From assembly GCF_004803915.1 (NCBI RefSeq), contig NZ_CP039396.1, positions 62,001-126,000 on the forward strand: a stretch of 64,000 nucleotides of DNA, given 5' to 3'. Origin of the DNA: Duncaniella dubosii. Lineage in GTDB: Bacteria; Bacteroidota; Bacteroidia; Bacteroidales; Muribaculaceae. Shown here in pieces: positions 46,740-63,961 of the stretch. The first letter of the stretch is position 1. Every line of letters starts with the position of its first letter. The translations under genes were made by a program, and so were the position numbers. Under the pieces are notes generated by a model, which had not been told where the DNA came from, searched no databases, and was given only the letters and a program-made list of their open reading frames with translations.

Positions 46740-49580
46740 CTATTCGAAATTAAGAAGGATGCGGCCGGTGCGCTGTCCGGCGACCCATTTGGGCTGAGAT
46801 GACGGGCCGATAAGGTCAGTCGTGTTGACCTTGTTGCGGACGGGAGGAATCACCTCCATGATTGCGATGCCTGTCTTTGGAAGTTCATAGAGGATGTGGT
46901 CACGTCCGTCACGTGGTTCATAGACACCGACATAGCTTTCAGGAGTCTCGTTGACGATGCTGATAGTTCCATCCTGAGTCTTGATGTCCATCCAATCGAC
47001 ATTTGCAAAATAACCCTTGAATTCCGGATATGTGAAACTTTCGGCAGGGATGGGGTCGTTATAGTCATTCTCCCATACACCATACTGCGGACCGTGGAGA
47101 CGGTTTTGCCATACGCGATAAGGACCGTCGCCTACCCAACGCTTGCTGATGACCTTATTTTCAGGAAAGTCAAACTTTACACCCATAAGGTCAATGACAC
47201 CGTTGAAATTATAGGCGAAGTCAAGTGCCGCGCTGCCGTCGGGAGCGATCGTCCACTTGGCGTTGTCGAAGTTTCCGAGTTTATAGTCGGCGGTCACGAC
47301 AACATCATTGCCAATCTTCTCGGCCTTAATGCCGGTGAACTGGCCGGCGTCATCAAATTCTGTATATTGGGTTTTCTTCTTCTCGGCTTCCTTATCGTCA
47401 TGATTGTAGAAACCGTCCATCGAGCGGTCAGAACGTTTTGCCACGATCACACGTGGACCGTCGGTCAGTTCGATGCGACGTCCGTTGACATCGACCCCCA
47501 TGAGTCGGCCATTCTTCTTGCTGAAATGATATGTACGACCATTGGCGCTGACTATTAGCTCATCGGCTGTCTCGTTCCAAGAAGGAGCGACACCTGATTT
47601 AACCGTCTGAGCGGCCTTTGCCTTACCCTCCACCGGGTGAGACCATGTGAAGAGGTCTTCGCCATTGTTATCGGTTACAGTAAGTTCGAGCGCATCAGTT
47701 TCAGGTTTAAGAGCGGGAATTTTTACCGATCCGTTGCTACGGGCAGGTATATCCGGGAATGCAACCTTGCCTTCAGCTACAACCCGCGCATCGCCCTTTG
47801 TTCCGGCAGCAGGCATGGCAAGCTGACGCCATGTGAGCGAACAATCCCTGAGGTTGGTGAAGTCATAGCGGTTCTCAACGTTGAGCACTCCGTCAAAATC
47901 GGGAGTAAACGTATCGTTCATTATCTGGATAGGGTTCCAGACCTCCTTGACTGTCCAGTAGCTACCCTCCTTCTCGTGGTGAGGACCGACGATGCCGTCC
48001 GCACCATAGTTTCCGCAGTTGTCGATAAAGCCGTCCATGTCCACTCGCTTGACTCCCTCGTCGGCCAGAACCCAGAGGAAACCACCGGCACAGCGCGGAT
48101 AATTGCGCATCATTTCCCAATAGTCATAGAGACCTGCACCGTGACCGCCGTCATAGAGGCCGTGGAGAAATTCGGTAGGCATGAAGATTTCGGGAAGACG
48201 CATGTAGTTCTGGCTTTCACCATACGAACGGTAGTGCATGGTCTCGAATCCGCCGAAATTGCCCTGCGGATGAAGCACCGGGCGCTTCTGCGGGTCATAT
48301 TTGTGGAATTCACCGTTGAGTTCGTCGTTCCAGCCCTTTTCGTTGCCGTTACTCCACCAGATGATTGAAGGATGGTTGACATCGCGTTCCACCATCTCCT
48401 TGACAAGCTTCTGACCGTTGATGGTCTCATGCTTGCCGTGCCAGCCTGTAAGCTCATCCATCACATAAAGGCCGAGCGAGTCACAGATTTCATAGAACTC
48501 AGGGTCTGCAGGATAGTGTGACAGACGGACGGCGTTCATATTCATAGACTTGATAAGCTTCACATCTTCCAGATTCATCTGTCGGCTGAGAGTACGGCCG
48601 CTTTCAGGACGGAAGCTGTGACGGTTGACACCACGGATGTTGATTTTCTTACCGTTGATATAAAGACCGTCGCTTTCACGGACCTCGATTGTACGGAAGC
48701 CGAATTTCTTGTTTTCCTTGTGCAATACTTTGCCTGAAGCGTCGGCAAGTGTAAATTCAGCCTTATAAAGTTCAGGGGTTTCCGCGCTCCAAGTCTTGGG
48801 GGTATCGACCTTTACCTCAACCTGAGTGTCGCCCGCACCGGGACGCAGCGCTGTCACCGACTCTCCTACCTTCTTTCCATTTCTATCGGTAATGACAGTT
48901 GTTATTTTTCCACCCTCGACAGGCATGCTCAAAGTGCAGTCAGCCGTAAATTTTCCATCGGCCTTAGCGTCAATGGCTATATGCTTGAGATTGAGAGCCG
49001 GACGCGCCTGCATGAAAACAGGACGCCAGATTCCACCGAAATTCCAGTAGTCGGCACGACGTTCGGCAAGATTGACACCAGCATTCTCGCTCTCTTTTTC
49101 GACCGTCACCTCAATGCGGTTTTTCTTCTTCGGGCCGAAGAACACACGGTCGCTCACGTCATAGATGAAACGATAGAAACCGCCTTGATGCTTCGAGCCG
49201 GCCTTACGTCCGTTGATAAGCACATAGGTGTCGGTCATTGCCGCTTCAAACACGAGTTCAATCTGCTTGCCGCGCCACGACTCCGGAAGTTCGAATTCAT
49301 ATTTATAAATACCTTTTTCGTCGGCAACCCCTTCGGGGAAAGCTTTGCCGTAAAATTTCATTCCATACTGATATGTGCCGAATCCCTGCAATTCCCAGCA
49401 CGACGGCACTCCGATTTTAGACCATTTGCCTGAATTGTTACCGTCGGTACACATGAAGTCCCATTCGACCATATCGTCTGCACCAGTTCCTGAAAGGTAC
49501 TGACGCTCGGTGTTGACAGACTGTCCCATCAGCGTCATACCTGCAAACAATGAGCAGATAGTTACTACAGATTTTTTCAT
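46740..49580 (-). CDS. GH2 glycosidase (beta-galactosidase-like)
   Basis: This 946-residue secreted GH2 enzyme starts with a signal peptide (MKKSVVTICSLFAGMTLMG), a jelly-roll (VPSCWELQGFGTYQYGMKFYG), an Ig-like domain, and the barrel (RGVNRHSFRPESGRTLS, AVRLSHYPADPEFYE). The acid Glu is in SNGNEKGWN and the nucleophile Glu in MPTEFLHG, both present. The C-terminus contains a Bgal-small-chain-like sandwich (RVWQNRLHGPQYGVWENDY). In B. thetaiotaomicron two GH2 genes in this part of the locus act on RG-II side chains A and B (one, BT0992, I recall as a beta-galacturonidase). Which of them this is cannot be decided here. Confidence 0.8.
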   Translation of the reverse strand: MKKSVVTICSLFAGMTLMGQSVNTERQYLSGTGADDMVEWDFMCTDGNNSGKWSKIGVPSCWELQGFGTYQYGMKFYGKAFPEGVADEKGIYKYEFELPESWRGKQIELVFEAAMTDTYVLINGRKAGSKHQGGFYRFIYDVSDRVFFGPKKKNRIEVTVEKESENAGVNLAERRADYWNFGGIWRPVFMQARPALNLKHIAIDAKADGKFTADCTLSMPVEGGKITTVITDRNGKKVGESVTALRPGAGDTQVEVKVDTPKTWSAETPELYKAEFTLADASGKVLHKENKKFGFRTIEVRESDGLYINGKKINIRGVNRHSFRPESGRTLSRQMNLEDVKLIKSMNMNAVRLSHYPADPEFYEICDSLGLYVMDELTGWHGKHETINGQKLVKEMVERDVNHPSIIWWSNGNEKGWNDELNGEFHKYDPQKRPVLHPQGNFGGFETMHYRSYGESQNYMRLPEIFMPTEFLHGLYDGGHGAGLYDYWEMMRNYPRCAGGFLWVLADEGVKRVDMDGFIDNCGNYGADGIVGPHHEKEGSYWTVKEVWNPIQIMNDTFTPDFDGVLNVENRYDFTNLRDCSLTWRQLAMPAAGTKGDARVVAEGKVAFPDIPARSNGSVKIPALKPETDALELTVTDNNGEDLFTWSHPVEGKAKAAQTVKSGVAPSWNETADELIVSANGRTYHFSKKNGRLMGVDVNGRRIELTDGPRVIVAKRSDRSMDGFYNHDDKEAEKKKTQYTEFDDAGQFTGIKAEKIGNDVVVTADYKLGNFDNAKWTIAPDGSAALDFAYNFNGVIDLMGVKFDFPENKVISKRWVGDGPYRVWQNRLHGPQYGVWENDYNDPIPAESFTYPEFKGYFANVDWMDIKTQDGTISIVNETPESYVGVYEPRDGRDHILYELPKTGIAIMEVIPPVRNKVNTTDLIGPSSQPKWVAGQRTGRILLNFE

Positions 49581-49631
49581 TGTATCGTTAGATTTATTTT
49601 CATTAGACTGTGTTTCGGATTGTATATTATG

Positions 49632-57061
<7,430 letters not shown>

Positions 57062-57099
57062 GTATGGGGATTGAGTTTCAATTATCCGTATTATTAATG

Positions 57100-59793
57100 T
57101 TAATAGAACAGCCAGTCCATAGCCTCGTCAGCGCCTGCGAGAGCGACATTTCTCGGACTGATTTTGTCGGATGTCATACCGAGAACAAGCGCATAGCCCT
57201 TCGGAAGATTCAGCGAATGGCTGCCGGCCTCGAAATTATAGGCATGCACATTGGCCAAAGGCATCTTGTCGAGATGGATGGCATTGGTAAGCACAGGTTC
57301 TGCCTGACCATATTCGTTTGCAGTTGCGTCGGTTTCAAGTTTTGGAGCCTTGGCATACTTTTTCTGGTCATCCTTGAAATATGCAACGAGAAGTTTCACC
57401 GGCTCTGCACACTCGAAATCAATAGTAGTTCCTTCCTTGCGCTGCACGTCTCCGTTGACGGTGAAGGCTGTCAGACCCTTTAGCTCAGGAGCAAGCCCGA
57501 CAATCTTTGCTTCAGGCATGTTTGCGAGCAGCACCGCACCTTCATCGAGGCGTGTGCGGTTCCACTGACCCTTAAACTTGACAGCAGCATTATTCAGTGA
57601 TTTTATGGCAACATCTTCTGTTGAAATCTTGCCGGCGGCCTTGTCTTTAAGCATGGCTATGTTATTCTTGAAATTCTCAAGCTCAGCCTGATAGTGGACA
57701 AGCAGCTCGCCCCAAGTCTTGTTCTTTCCATCGTCTCCGGCAATAGGAATACGGCGCATGGTCGTCTGCATACTGTTGGCATACAGATAAGTTCCTTCTG
57801 TCAGACCTACCAGTTTTTTGTAGTGTTCGAGACTTTCCTCAAGCAGAGGCACAGCCTCATCAAGATACTTCAAATCCTTTGTCCACTGATAGTTCAGAAC
57901 CTGCTGCGCAGCCTTTACCTTACGGTCAAAGAAGTATGCGAAGGTGCGGTAGCAGTTCATATCGTTGACAAGACGCTCGAATTCGGCGCTGTTCGACTTG
58001 ACCTTGCCCACTGTTTCGATGGCAGCGACAGCCTTGTCGCCATGTTCGACACATTCCGCAGTGATGTCAAGAGGAAGTTCACCGACATGAGCCTCACCCT
58101 TGTGCTCACGCTCTACAAATTCAATCAGTTTCTCGCCTTCCGGTCCACAGCTTTCATAGAAACCGGGATAGATGGTGTATTTGTAAGGATTGACAAGCTG
58201 GCTCATAAACATTCCGAGCAGAAGTGTCTGGCGGTTACCCTCCGTGATGCCGAAACGGCGAAGCAGTTTTGGTGCGATTTCACCCGACTCCTCGAATGCA
58301 GTGCGGATTGCCCCGCCCTTGTCGTCACTGAGACCGTAAGTGCGGGCAAAACGGTGATTCCAATACTTGATTTCATCTTCACGGTCACGACGGCAGTTCC
58401 AAGCATAGCGTCCCCAGCCTTCATACCACGTACTGTCGCGCACGAGCTGAAGCTGACGCTCGCCTCCTGCTATGCTGTCGGCCGAATAAGGCCAGTCCCA
58501 GTAAGATGCCTGAGGATAGAGATGGAGTGCGTTCGCTCCATGTACATCGTGCATGGCAGTCACGGCTTTCTGAGTGAAATCGGGCGAACTCCAGCGCCAC
58601 GGTTCAAGATTGGCAAGAATATGGACATTGCTGATATGCACACTTCCGAGTGAGCTAAGGCCGCGATGGATTTCTGTCCACGGTCCGCGAGGCTCGTATG
58701 TGGTGAGCGACTCTCCGTTATACTTGTGCATGGTGTAGAGATTCTTATAGAGCGGAAGCGCAGCATCCATAACGGCCTTGCAGTCTGTGTCGTGGGCACG
58801 GAGAAGTACCGGCGGCTCGTCATCACGGCCGAGTTTGGCAAGACCGTCCTTGACTCCGGGAATAATAGTCTTTGTAAACCATTCAACATCATCCTCGTAG
58901 GTATCCATAGCCTCGCCAAGACACACGAGCAGACCGACATTGGGATATTTTTCAATAAAAGCGGCCACGCTCTTGCGCGTATAGTCGCTCACGAGAGGAG
59001 TGATGGGACGGTTGCGGTCCTGAGTCTTCATGCCGTAGTGTTCGGCGAAAGGCTTTGAAAGCAAAATGTTGTAGAACATCTGAATCACGAATATACCGCG
59101 CTTGTCGGCTTCAGCTGTCAGAAATGAGAACATCTCTTCATTTTTCTTAAACGTCTCGTCATCGACCTCTACAGCAAACGGATAGTCCTCAAGCTTTACA
59201 AGAGAGGCAAACGGGTGACCGTTCCATAGATATAGTGAGTTCATGCGGTTGGCCACCAGCATGTCAAGATACTTTACCCACAGCTCCTTGTCATAGAACC
59301 ACGGAAAATTCTCCGGAGTATAGGGATATTCGTAGACACTGCGCCCGGGAAGCAGGTAAGGTTTCTGCACACCGACACAAGCACCGCGAAGCACCATTTC
59401 GGGGGCATCCGTGAATTCAGCAGGCAGATTGTCAAGATTGCCGTCCATTTCCAGACGGTCGGCGAGTTCACGGCAACCGTAGATCACGCCTGACCCGTCA
59501 TTTCCCTTGACATCAATAATATTGTCTGCCGAGCTGATTGTGAATCCCTCTTTCGGTCCTACACTGTCAGTAGCCTCCGACAGACGGATTATTTTGTCAC
59601 CTTCAGCCGCTTCACTGACATCAATGACACGGTAGCCCTTGCCTTCAAGCACTCCTGTCAGATGTTCGGCAGCAAACTTAACACGGTTTGAGGCATCATC
59701 GGGATATTGCAGGGCTATATTTTCGCGACCGGCGCAACTCCAGACCATAGTGGCTACCAATGCCACAAATACATGTCTCAGCAATCTCTTCAT
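57100..59793 (-). CDS. GH138 alpha-galacturonidase
   Basis: This 897-residue lipoprotein (lipobox VWSC, Cys20) has an N-terminal alpha-glucuronidase-like domain (GVIYGCRELADRLE) and a TIM barrel (about 130-480). By counting, Glu294 lies in CLGEAMDTYED and Glu361 in KYNGESLTTY. Those are the same numbers as the two catalytic glutamates I recall for the characterised Bacteroides GH138, so the assignment is strong. GH138 (BT0997) removes the alpha-linked galacturonic acid from the rhamnose of side chain A. A helical region (about 590-740) and a C-terminal sandwich follow. It overlaps the upstream GH78 stop by four bases (ATGA) and lies next to GH137/GH2, as BT0997 lies next to BT0996. Confidence 0.9.
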   Translation of the reverse strand: MKRLLRHVFVALVATMVWSCAGRENIALQYPDDASNRVKFAAEHLTGVLEGKGYRVIDVSEAAEGDKIIRLSEATDSVGPKEGFTISSADNIIDVKGNDGSGVIYGCRELADRLEMDGNLDNLPAEFTDAPEMVLRGACVGVQKPYLLPGRSVYEYPYTPENFPWFYDKELWVKYLDMLVANRMNSLYLWNGHPFASLVKLEDYPFAVEVDDETFKKNEEMFSFLTAEADKRGIFVIQMFYNILLSKPFAEHYGMKTQDRNRPITPLVSDYTRKSVAAFIEKYPNVGLLVCLGEAMDTYEDDVEWFTKTIIPGVKDGLAKLGRDDEPPVLLRAHDTDCKAVMDAALPLYKNLYTMHKYNGESLTTYEPRGPWTEIHRGLSSLGSVHISNVHILANLEPWRWSSPDFTQKAVTAMHDVHGANALHLYPQASYWDWPYSADSIAGGERQLQLVRDSTWYEGWGRYAWNCRRDREDEIKYWNHRFARTYGLSDDKGGAIRTAFEESGEIAPKLLRRFGITEGNRQTLLLGMFMSQLVNPYKYTIYPGFYESCGPEGEKLIEFVEREHKGEAHVGELPLDITAECVEHGDKAVAAIETVGKVKSNSAEFERLVNDMNCYRTFAYFFDRKVKAAQQVLNYQWTKDLKYLDEAVPLLEESLEHYKKLVGLTEGTYLYANSMQTTMRRIPIAGDDGKNKTWGELLVHYQAELENFKNNIAMLKDKAAGKISTEDVAIKSLNNAAVKFKGQWNRTRLDEGAVLLANMPEAKIVGLAPELKGLTAFTVNGDVQRKEGTTIDFECAEPVKLLVAYFKDDQKKYAKAPKLETDATANEYGQAEPVLTNAIHLDKMPLANVHAYNFEAGSHSLNLPKGYALVLGMTSDKISPRNVALAGADEAMDWLFY

Positions 59794-61994
59794 CCTATTT
59801 CCTTATATTTAATTGTGATTTCCTTATCTGTATCTATATAGAGACGATAGCTTTTATCGCCCGTCTTCTCGACTGTGCCGTAATCAGACTTAGGCTGCGA
59901 TTTCGACTTGATGTTGATATATCCCTTCCCTTCGGTAGCCTTCACCTTGATTTCCTTGTCGTTGACATAGAGAGTGATTTCTCCGTTAGGAGTCGGAACT
60001 GTACCCTCCATCCATTTCAGTCCGCCAAGATCCGGTGTGATTGAAAATTCCTTGTAGCCGGGTTCGAGCGGCTTGACACCGAGATAGTATTTGCCTATGA
60101 GATAAATCGGACTTGCACCCCATGCGTGACAGAGGCTCTTGCCGAACGGACGTCCGTACATGGCAAGATGCTGTGTTCCCGAATCAGATGGATTATATTT
60201 TTCCCAGAAAGAAGTCGCACCCTCGCGGAGCATTCCTCCCCAATAATCCTTCATTTCCTTGAGCACCTGTTTCTGAAGTCCTTGGTCACAGAGCGATTCA
60301 AGTTCATAGAAACGCATATAAGGAGTGGTGATTGCCGGAACTTCAGGATTGAGCATCACGTTTTCCATCACCGATTTTGTAGTCGGCTCGTTAAAGTAGC
60401 CGTAGTTTATGGCAAACATGTTGGCGAATTTATTGACCTGTTCGCTCTTCTTACCATTCTCGACATTATGGACAAGTGCCTGACGCTCCTCATCCCAGAA
60501 TGTCGGGAGAAGTTTGTCACGTAGCTCCTTTGCAAGACGGCCATATTTCACTGCATCAGCCGAGTCACCGACAATATCCGCACAGAGTTTCATCGTTTCA
60601 AGGCTCTTACAGAACAACACCTGCTCGAATGAAAGTGCGCCCTGTTTGCTCATAGGAAAATCAGCCCAATCGACAAATACCCAGTCGCCAGTCATGCCCT
60701 CAAGCATTCCGTCCTTGTTGGTACGGCCGAGAACATAATCCATGAGACTCTGCATCTTGGGATAGATTTCCTTGACAAACTCCTTGTCACCGGTATAGAG
60801 ATAGTAGTCATAGATACCGTTGAACCAATAGAGCGTATAGTCCATGATGGTGTTGATGTGAGCGGTAACTGGGTCTTTTCCACGCAGCAGACGGGTCGTG
60901 CGCTTCACCGTAGGGCTGTCGAAGAAGAGATAGTAGTTCATGAGGTAACTCTGAACCGCATCACCGCTCCATACCCAACGGTCGCGCTTGATACCGTCGA
61001 TAAAAAACTCACGTGTAGTCAGGTGCATAGTATAGGCACCGACATCCCAGATTTTATTCAGTTCGGGATCGCTGCATTTGAACTTGCCGCGATATTCCAC
61101 AGGCGCATACTCATAAAGCATAGCCGCATCTCCAAAGTTCACTCCGGCTTCAGGAGCTACATAGACATAGCGGAACGCCTTGGTGTTGTCAAGCGTGTAG
61201 TCGCCCTCGTTCTTACGGACAGCGTTAGTTGCAAGGTCTGTGACCTTATCGCCGTCAAACAAGATTTTGTCAAGCGTTTCGCAATGTTCGAGGTCAAGAG
61301 CTTCTTCGGGGCTTTCACCATAATATATATTCACCACACCGTCACCGACAGGCTGTTTCAGCACTATACGACCGAAAGTTTCCTTTCCGAAATCATAAAG
61401 TCTGCCTCCATCAGCGGTTTTCTGCTCCACTGCGACATAGTTCTTCGGCTCAAGGTTGAGACTGTAGGCCGACGGCGGATTATTCATGTCGTCGAAGTCC
61501 CAGTATCCGGCCAAGGCATAGACCGTAGCCGAAGTGTCGCTTGCCTTACCGCTCTCGTCAATCCACTCCTTGTCCTCGTTGGTGACCTTCCATGTCGGAT
61601 CAGAGTTGACCGTCTTGCCTTTGACATAGATTGCGGGAGGAGTCGACTGATTCCACACCTTTATATTAAGCTTATGCTTTCCGGCCGGAATAAGGAATGT
61701 CGATGGCTGTCCGAACTGAAGCTTACCGTCAAGTTTCACGTTGTATTTTCCTTCTGCCTTGATGACAATCTCCTCGGCTTCGGACAAATCGAGATCTTTA
61801 CTGAACTCGACAGTAACAAAATGGCTGTCCGTCTTCCAGAACGGAGGAAAGAACGCCCCTCGTTCGGTGCGGTTGTTGTTCATTCGGTTTCCAAGCCATA
61901 TCTCGTAATCGCCGGGATACCATATCCATGTCTGAGCCGAAGCGGCAAGGCCGAAAGCCGCTGCGGCAAGGAGGGTAGACACTCTCTTTTTCAT
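59790..61994 (-). CDS. GH78 alpha-L-rhamnosidase, BT1001-like
   Basis: This 734-residue secreted rhamnosidase is the short form of GH78. After the signal peptide (MKKRVSTLLAAAAFGLAASA) there is one N-terminal sandwich (about 25-130), a second (about 150-290), the (alpha/alpha)6 barrel (about 300-650), and a small C-terminal sandwich (PNGEITLYVNDKEIKVKA). The acid region is DGIKRDRWVWSGD in place of DCPQRDE, and the second acidic motif is GATSFWEKYNPS. In B. thetaiotaomicron, BT1001 stands between GH141 (BT1002) and GH138 (BT0997), as here, and removes L-rhamnose from RG-II side chain A. The stop overlaps the next gene's start (ATGA). Confidence 0.88.
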   Translation of the reverse strand: MKKRVSTLLAAAAFGLAASAQTWIWYPGDYEIWLGNRMNNNRTERGAFFPPFWKTDSHFVTVEFSKDLDLSEAEEIVIKAEGKYNVKLDGKLQFGQPSTFLIPAGKHKLNIKVWNQSTPPAIYVKGKTVNSDPTWKVTNEDKEWIDESGKASDTSATVYALAGYWDFDDMNNPPSAYSLNLEPKNYVAVEQKTADGGRLYDFGKETFGRIVLKQPVGDGVVNIYYGESPEEALDLEHCETLDKILFDGDKVTDLATNAVRKNEGDYTLDNTKAFRYVYVAPEAGVNFGDAAMLYEYAPVEYRGKFKCSDPELNKIWDVGAYTMHLTTREFFIDGIKRDRWVWSGDAVQSYLMNYYLFFDSPTVKRTTRLLRGKDPVTAHINTIMDYTLYWFNGIYDYYLYTGDKEFVKEIYPKMQSLMDYVLGRTNKDGMLEGMTGDWVFVDWADFPMSKQGALSFEQVLFCKSLETMKLCADIVGDSADAVKYGRLAKELRDKLLPTFWDEERQALVHNVENGKKSEQVNKFANMFAINYGYFNEPTTKSVMENVMLNPEVPAITTPYMRFYELESLCDQGLQKQVLKEMKDYWGGMLREGATSFWEKYNPSDSGTQHLAMYGRPFGKSLCHAWGASPIYLIGKYYLGVKPLEPGYKEFSITPDLGGLKWMEGTVPTPNGEITLYVNDKEIKVKATEGKGYINIKSKSQPKSDYGTVEKTGDKSYRLYIDTDKEITIKYKEIG

Positions 61995-62090
61995 TTATGC
62001 TTAATGTGATTTAAGGTGCTACGGTTTATAGCAACCTGTGTGATGATGGATGATATTTAAGTGTTAAAACGTTGGTGAGGAGGATTCGCG

Positions 62091-63914
62091 TCAGAGCGAT
62101 TTCAGATATAGGAAGTCTTTTGTCAGGCCGGCGTTCTGACGAATTGATTCGTCTACATTCGGGCCGTTGTTTTCCCATACATTACCCGGGCCGTTGGCAT
62201 TCTGGAGATACTTTTCTCCCTCAGTCCAGTTATCCTTGACGTTGATGAACGACGAGCCCTCGTCAGTGTAAAGATAGAACCAATGGTTTGGATCATGTGC
62301 ATAGCCGGGGACATAGATGTCACGCACACAGTTTTCAGTTACCCAGCTGTGAGGCTGAGAACCAAGGGTATATACACCTGCCACGTCATACATGTGCTTG
62401 GCGTAGTGGTGGATAAGATTAGCATGCACCCGGTTGTTGCGCATGCAGTTGACGGTGCGCGTCCATCCCCAGCCGAGATTGATGCCGCTATATGACACAT
62501 CGTTGATTTCATTGTGCTCGATGTTGATTCCTTTGACATATCCTGCACAGATGCCGAGAGTGCCCCAATCCTCATTGGTCACATCAGTTATGAGATTGTT
62601 AGCAATCGTAAGATCGGCACATACCTCACGTCCGTCAGCCGGATCGTATGGCAAATGGGTTTCATGGGAAGCAGGGCTGAAACTGCCGACAACGATTCCA
62701 TTTCCGGCGATGTCGCGGAACAGGCATCCCTCAATCAGTCCTCCTTCGGTTCCCCACTCGTAGTCAAGACCTGAAGAACCGAGATGTTCGAAACGGCATT
62801 TTAGGAAATCGACATCATTCGCTCCCTTTACCGTCACGGCAGCCTCGGGGCGGCCAAGCCATCCCTGATTGTCAAGTTTATGGTTCTGCGGACGCTCCAT
62901 TTTAGGATTTATCTTGTAGCCGTCGGTCATATACATGCCGGCCTGGAGAGGGACATGCCCTTTAAGCGACGGACGCATCCATGTGGTGTATTCAAAACCG
63001 ATATTTTCGATTCTGACATTTTCCACTCTGCGGTCAAGAGTTCCTTCGATATTCATAAGCGTCTCCACTGCAGGGACAACGGCTTCAGCCACCGTCTCTC
63101 CGGGAAGAGGATAATAATACAGTTTACGTGTATCGATGTCATGATACCATTCACCCGGCACATCAAGCAGTTCTTTGGCATTGGTGAGGTAGAAAGCTGA
63201 ATTGTGTCCGTCGGTAGTCACCATAGGGCGTGGCCACGGATGTTCAAACTGAATCCGGCTTTCAGGATTGTGAAATCTCACAGCGGCGCTGTCGCCTTGG
63301 ATATCAATTGATTTAATACGCAGATTGGCTACACACCACATTTCGTGAAGCACCATTTCCGCGTATGGCGACTTTACAATTTTCTTTACCGCTTCAGCAG
63401 GCACCCAGAGCACTTCGTTTGCAGGGTCGTTGTTCAGAATACGATACATCTTTTCAAAATCCTCGACATCGCGGGCCCGCACGGCCTTCTTTCCGTTGAC
63501 ATAGAGCTGACGGAAATCGAGCGGACGGCCGTTGAACTGAGGGACATCGGCCACAAGCAGTTTGCCTTGACGCTTCCAGCCATCAATCTTAACACCACCG
63601 CTCAGCCATGCGCCGCCCTCGGAGGTGATTACAGTCGGCGACGACGGAGTACCGCTGTCCTCAGGACGGATGAACACCGGCTCATATACATCGTAGACAC
63701 CCGAAGCCATATGAATAGAGATTCCAGACCCCACTCCTTCGACTGCCTGCCGGCGCATTTCGCGAGCCTGACGCAGTGCGGAAGTCAAAGTCGCCTTCGG
63801 TGAGTTTTTGCTTCCGTCGTTGGCATCGTTACCGTTAGGCGACACATAGACATCGGCCGCTGAAAGTGAGAATGCAGTGAGGACAAGCCCCACTGCCATT
63901 ATTTTTTTTCTCAT
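62091..63914 (-). CDS. GH141 alpha-L-fucosidase (beta-helix)
   Basis: This 607-residue secreted right-handed beta-helix enzyme corresponds to BT1002, founder of GH141, which removes L-fucose in side chain A of RG-II. The signal peptide begins at MRKKIMAVGLVLTAFSLSA. YVSPNGNDANDGSKNSPKAT opens the helix, and regular coils such as RIENIGFEYTTW, DFLKCRFEHLGSSGLDYEWG, CLFRDIAGNGIVVGS and NIEHNEINDVSYSGINLGWG follow. Catalytic acids probably lie in these turns, but I cannot place them with certainty. The upstream frame from 63983 is rejected because it runs back into the preceding gene. It precedes GH78 by 96 bases. Confidence 0.85.
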   Translation of the reverse strand: MRKKIMAVGLVLTAFSLSAADVYVSPNGNDANDGSKNSPKATLTSALRQAREMRRQAVEGVGSGISIHMASGVYDVYEPVFIRPEDSGTPSSPTVITSEGGAWLSGGVKIDGWKRQGKLLVADVPQFNGRPLDFRQLYVNGKKAVRARDVEDFEKMYRILNNDPANEVLWVPAEAVKKIVKSPYAEMVLHEMWCVANLRIKSIDIQGDSAAVRFHNPESRIQFEHPWPRPMVTTDGHNSAFYLTNAKELLDVPGEWYHDIDTRKLYYYPLPGETVAEAVVPAVETLMNIEGTLDRRVENVRIENIGFEYTTWMRPSLKGHVPLQAGMYMTDGYKINPKMERPQNHKLDNQGWLGRPEAAVTVKGANDVDFLKCRFEHLGSSGLDYEWGTEGGLIEGCLFRDIAGNGIVVGSFSPASHETHLPYDPADGREVCADLTIANNLITDVTNEDWGTLGICAGYVKGINIEHNEINDVSYSGINLGWGWTRTVNCMRNNRVHANLIHHYAKHMYDVAGVYTLGSQPHSWVTENCVRDIYVPGYAHDPNHWFYLYTDEGSSFINVKDNWTEGEKYLQNANGPGNVWENNGPNVDESIRQNAGLTKDFLYLKSL

Positions 63915-63961
63915 GATGTTGATTCGAAATATTGGAAAAAATGAAAGTTCAGACCGCTTTA

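Noticed and set aside
60858..62009. Plus-strand frame of 383 codons opposite the BT1001-like GH78
   Set aside because: Antisense shadow of a strongly coding gene; composition is not that of a folded protein and it crosses a coupled gene boundary region.
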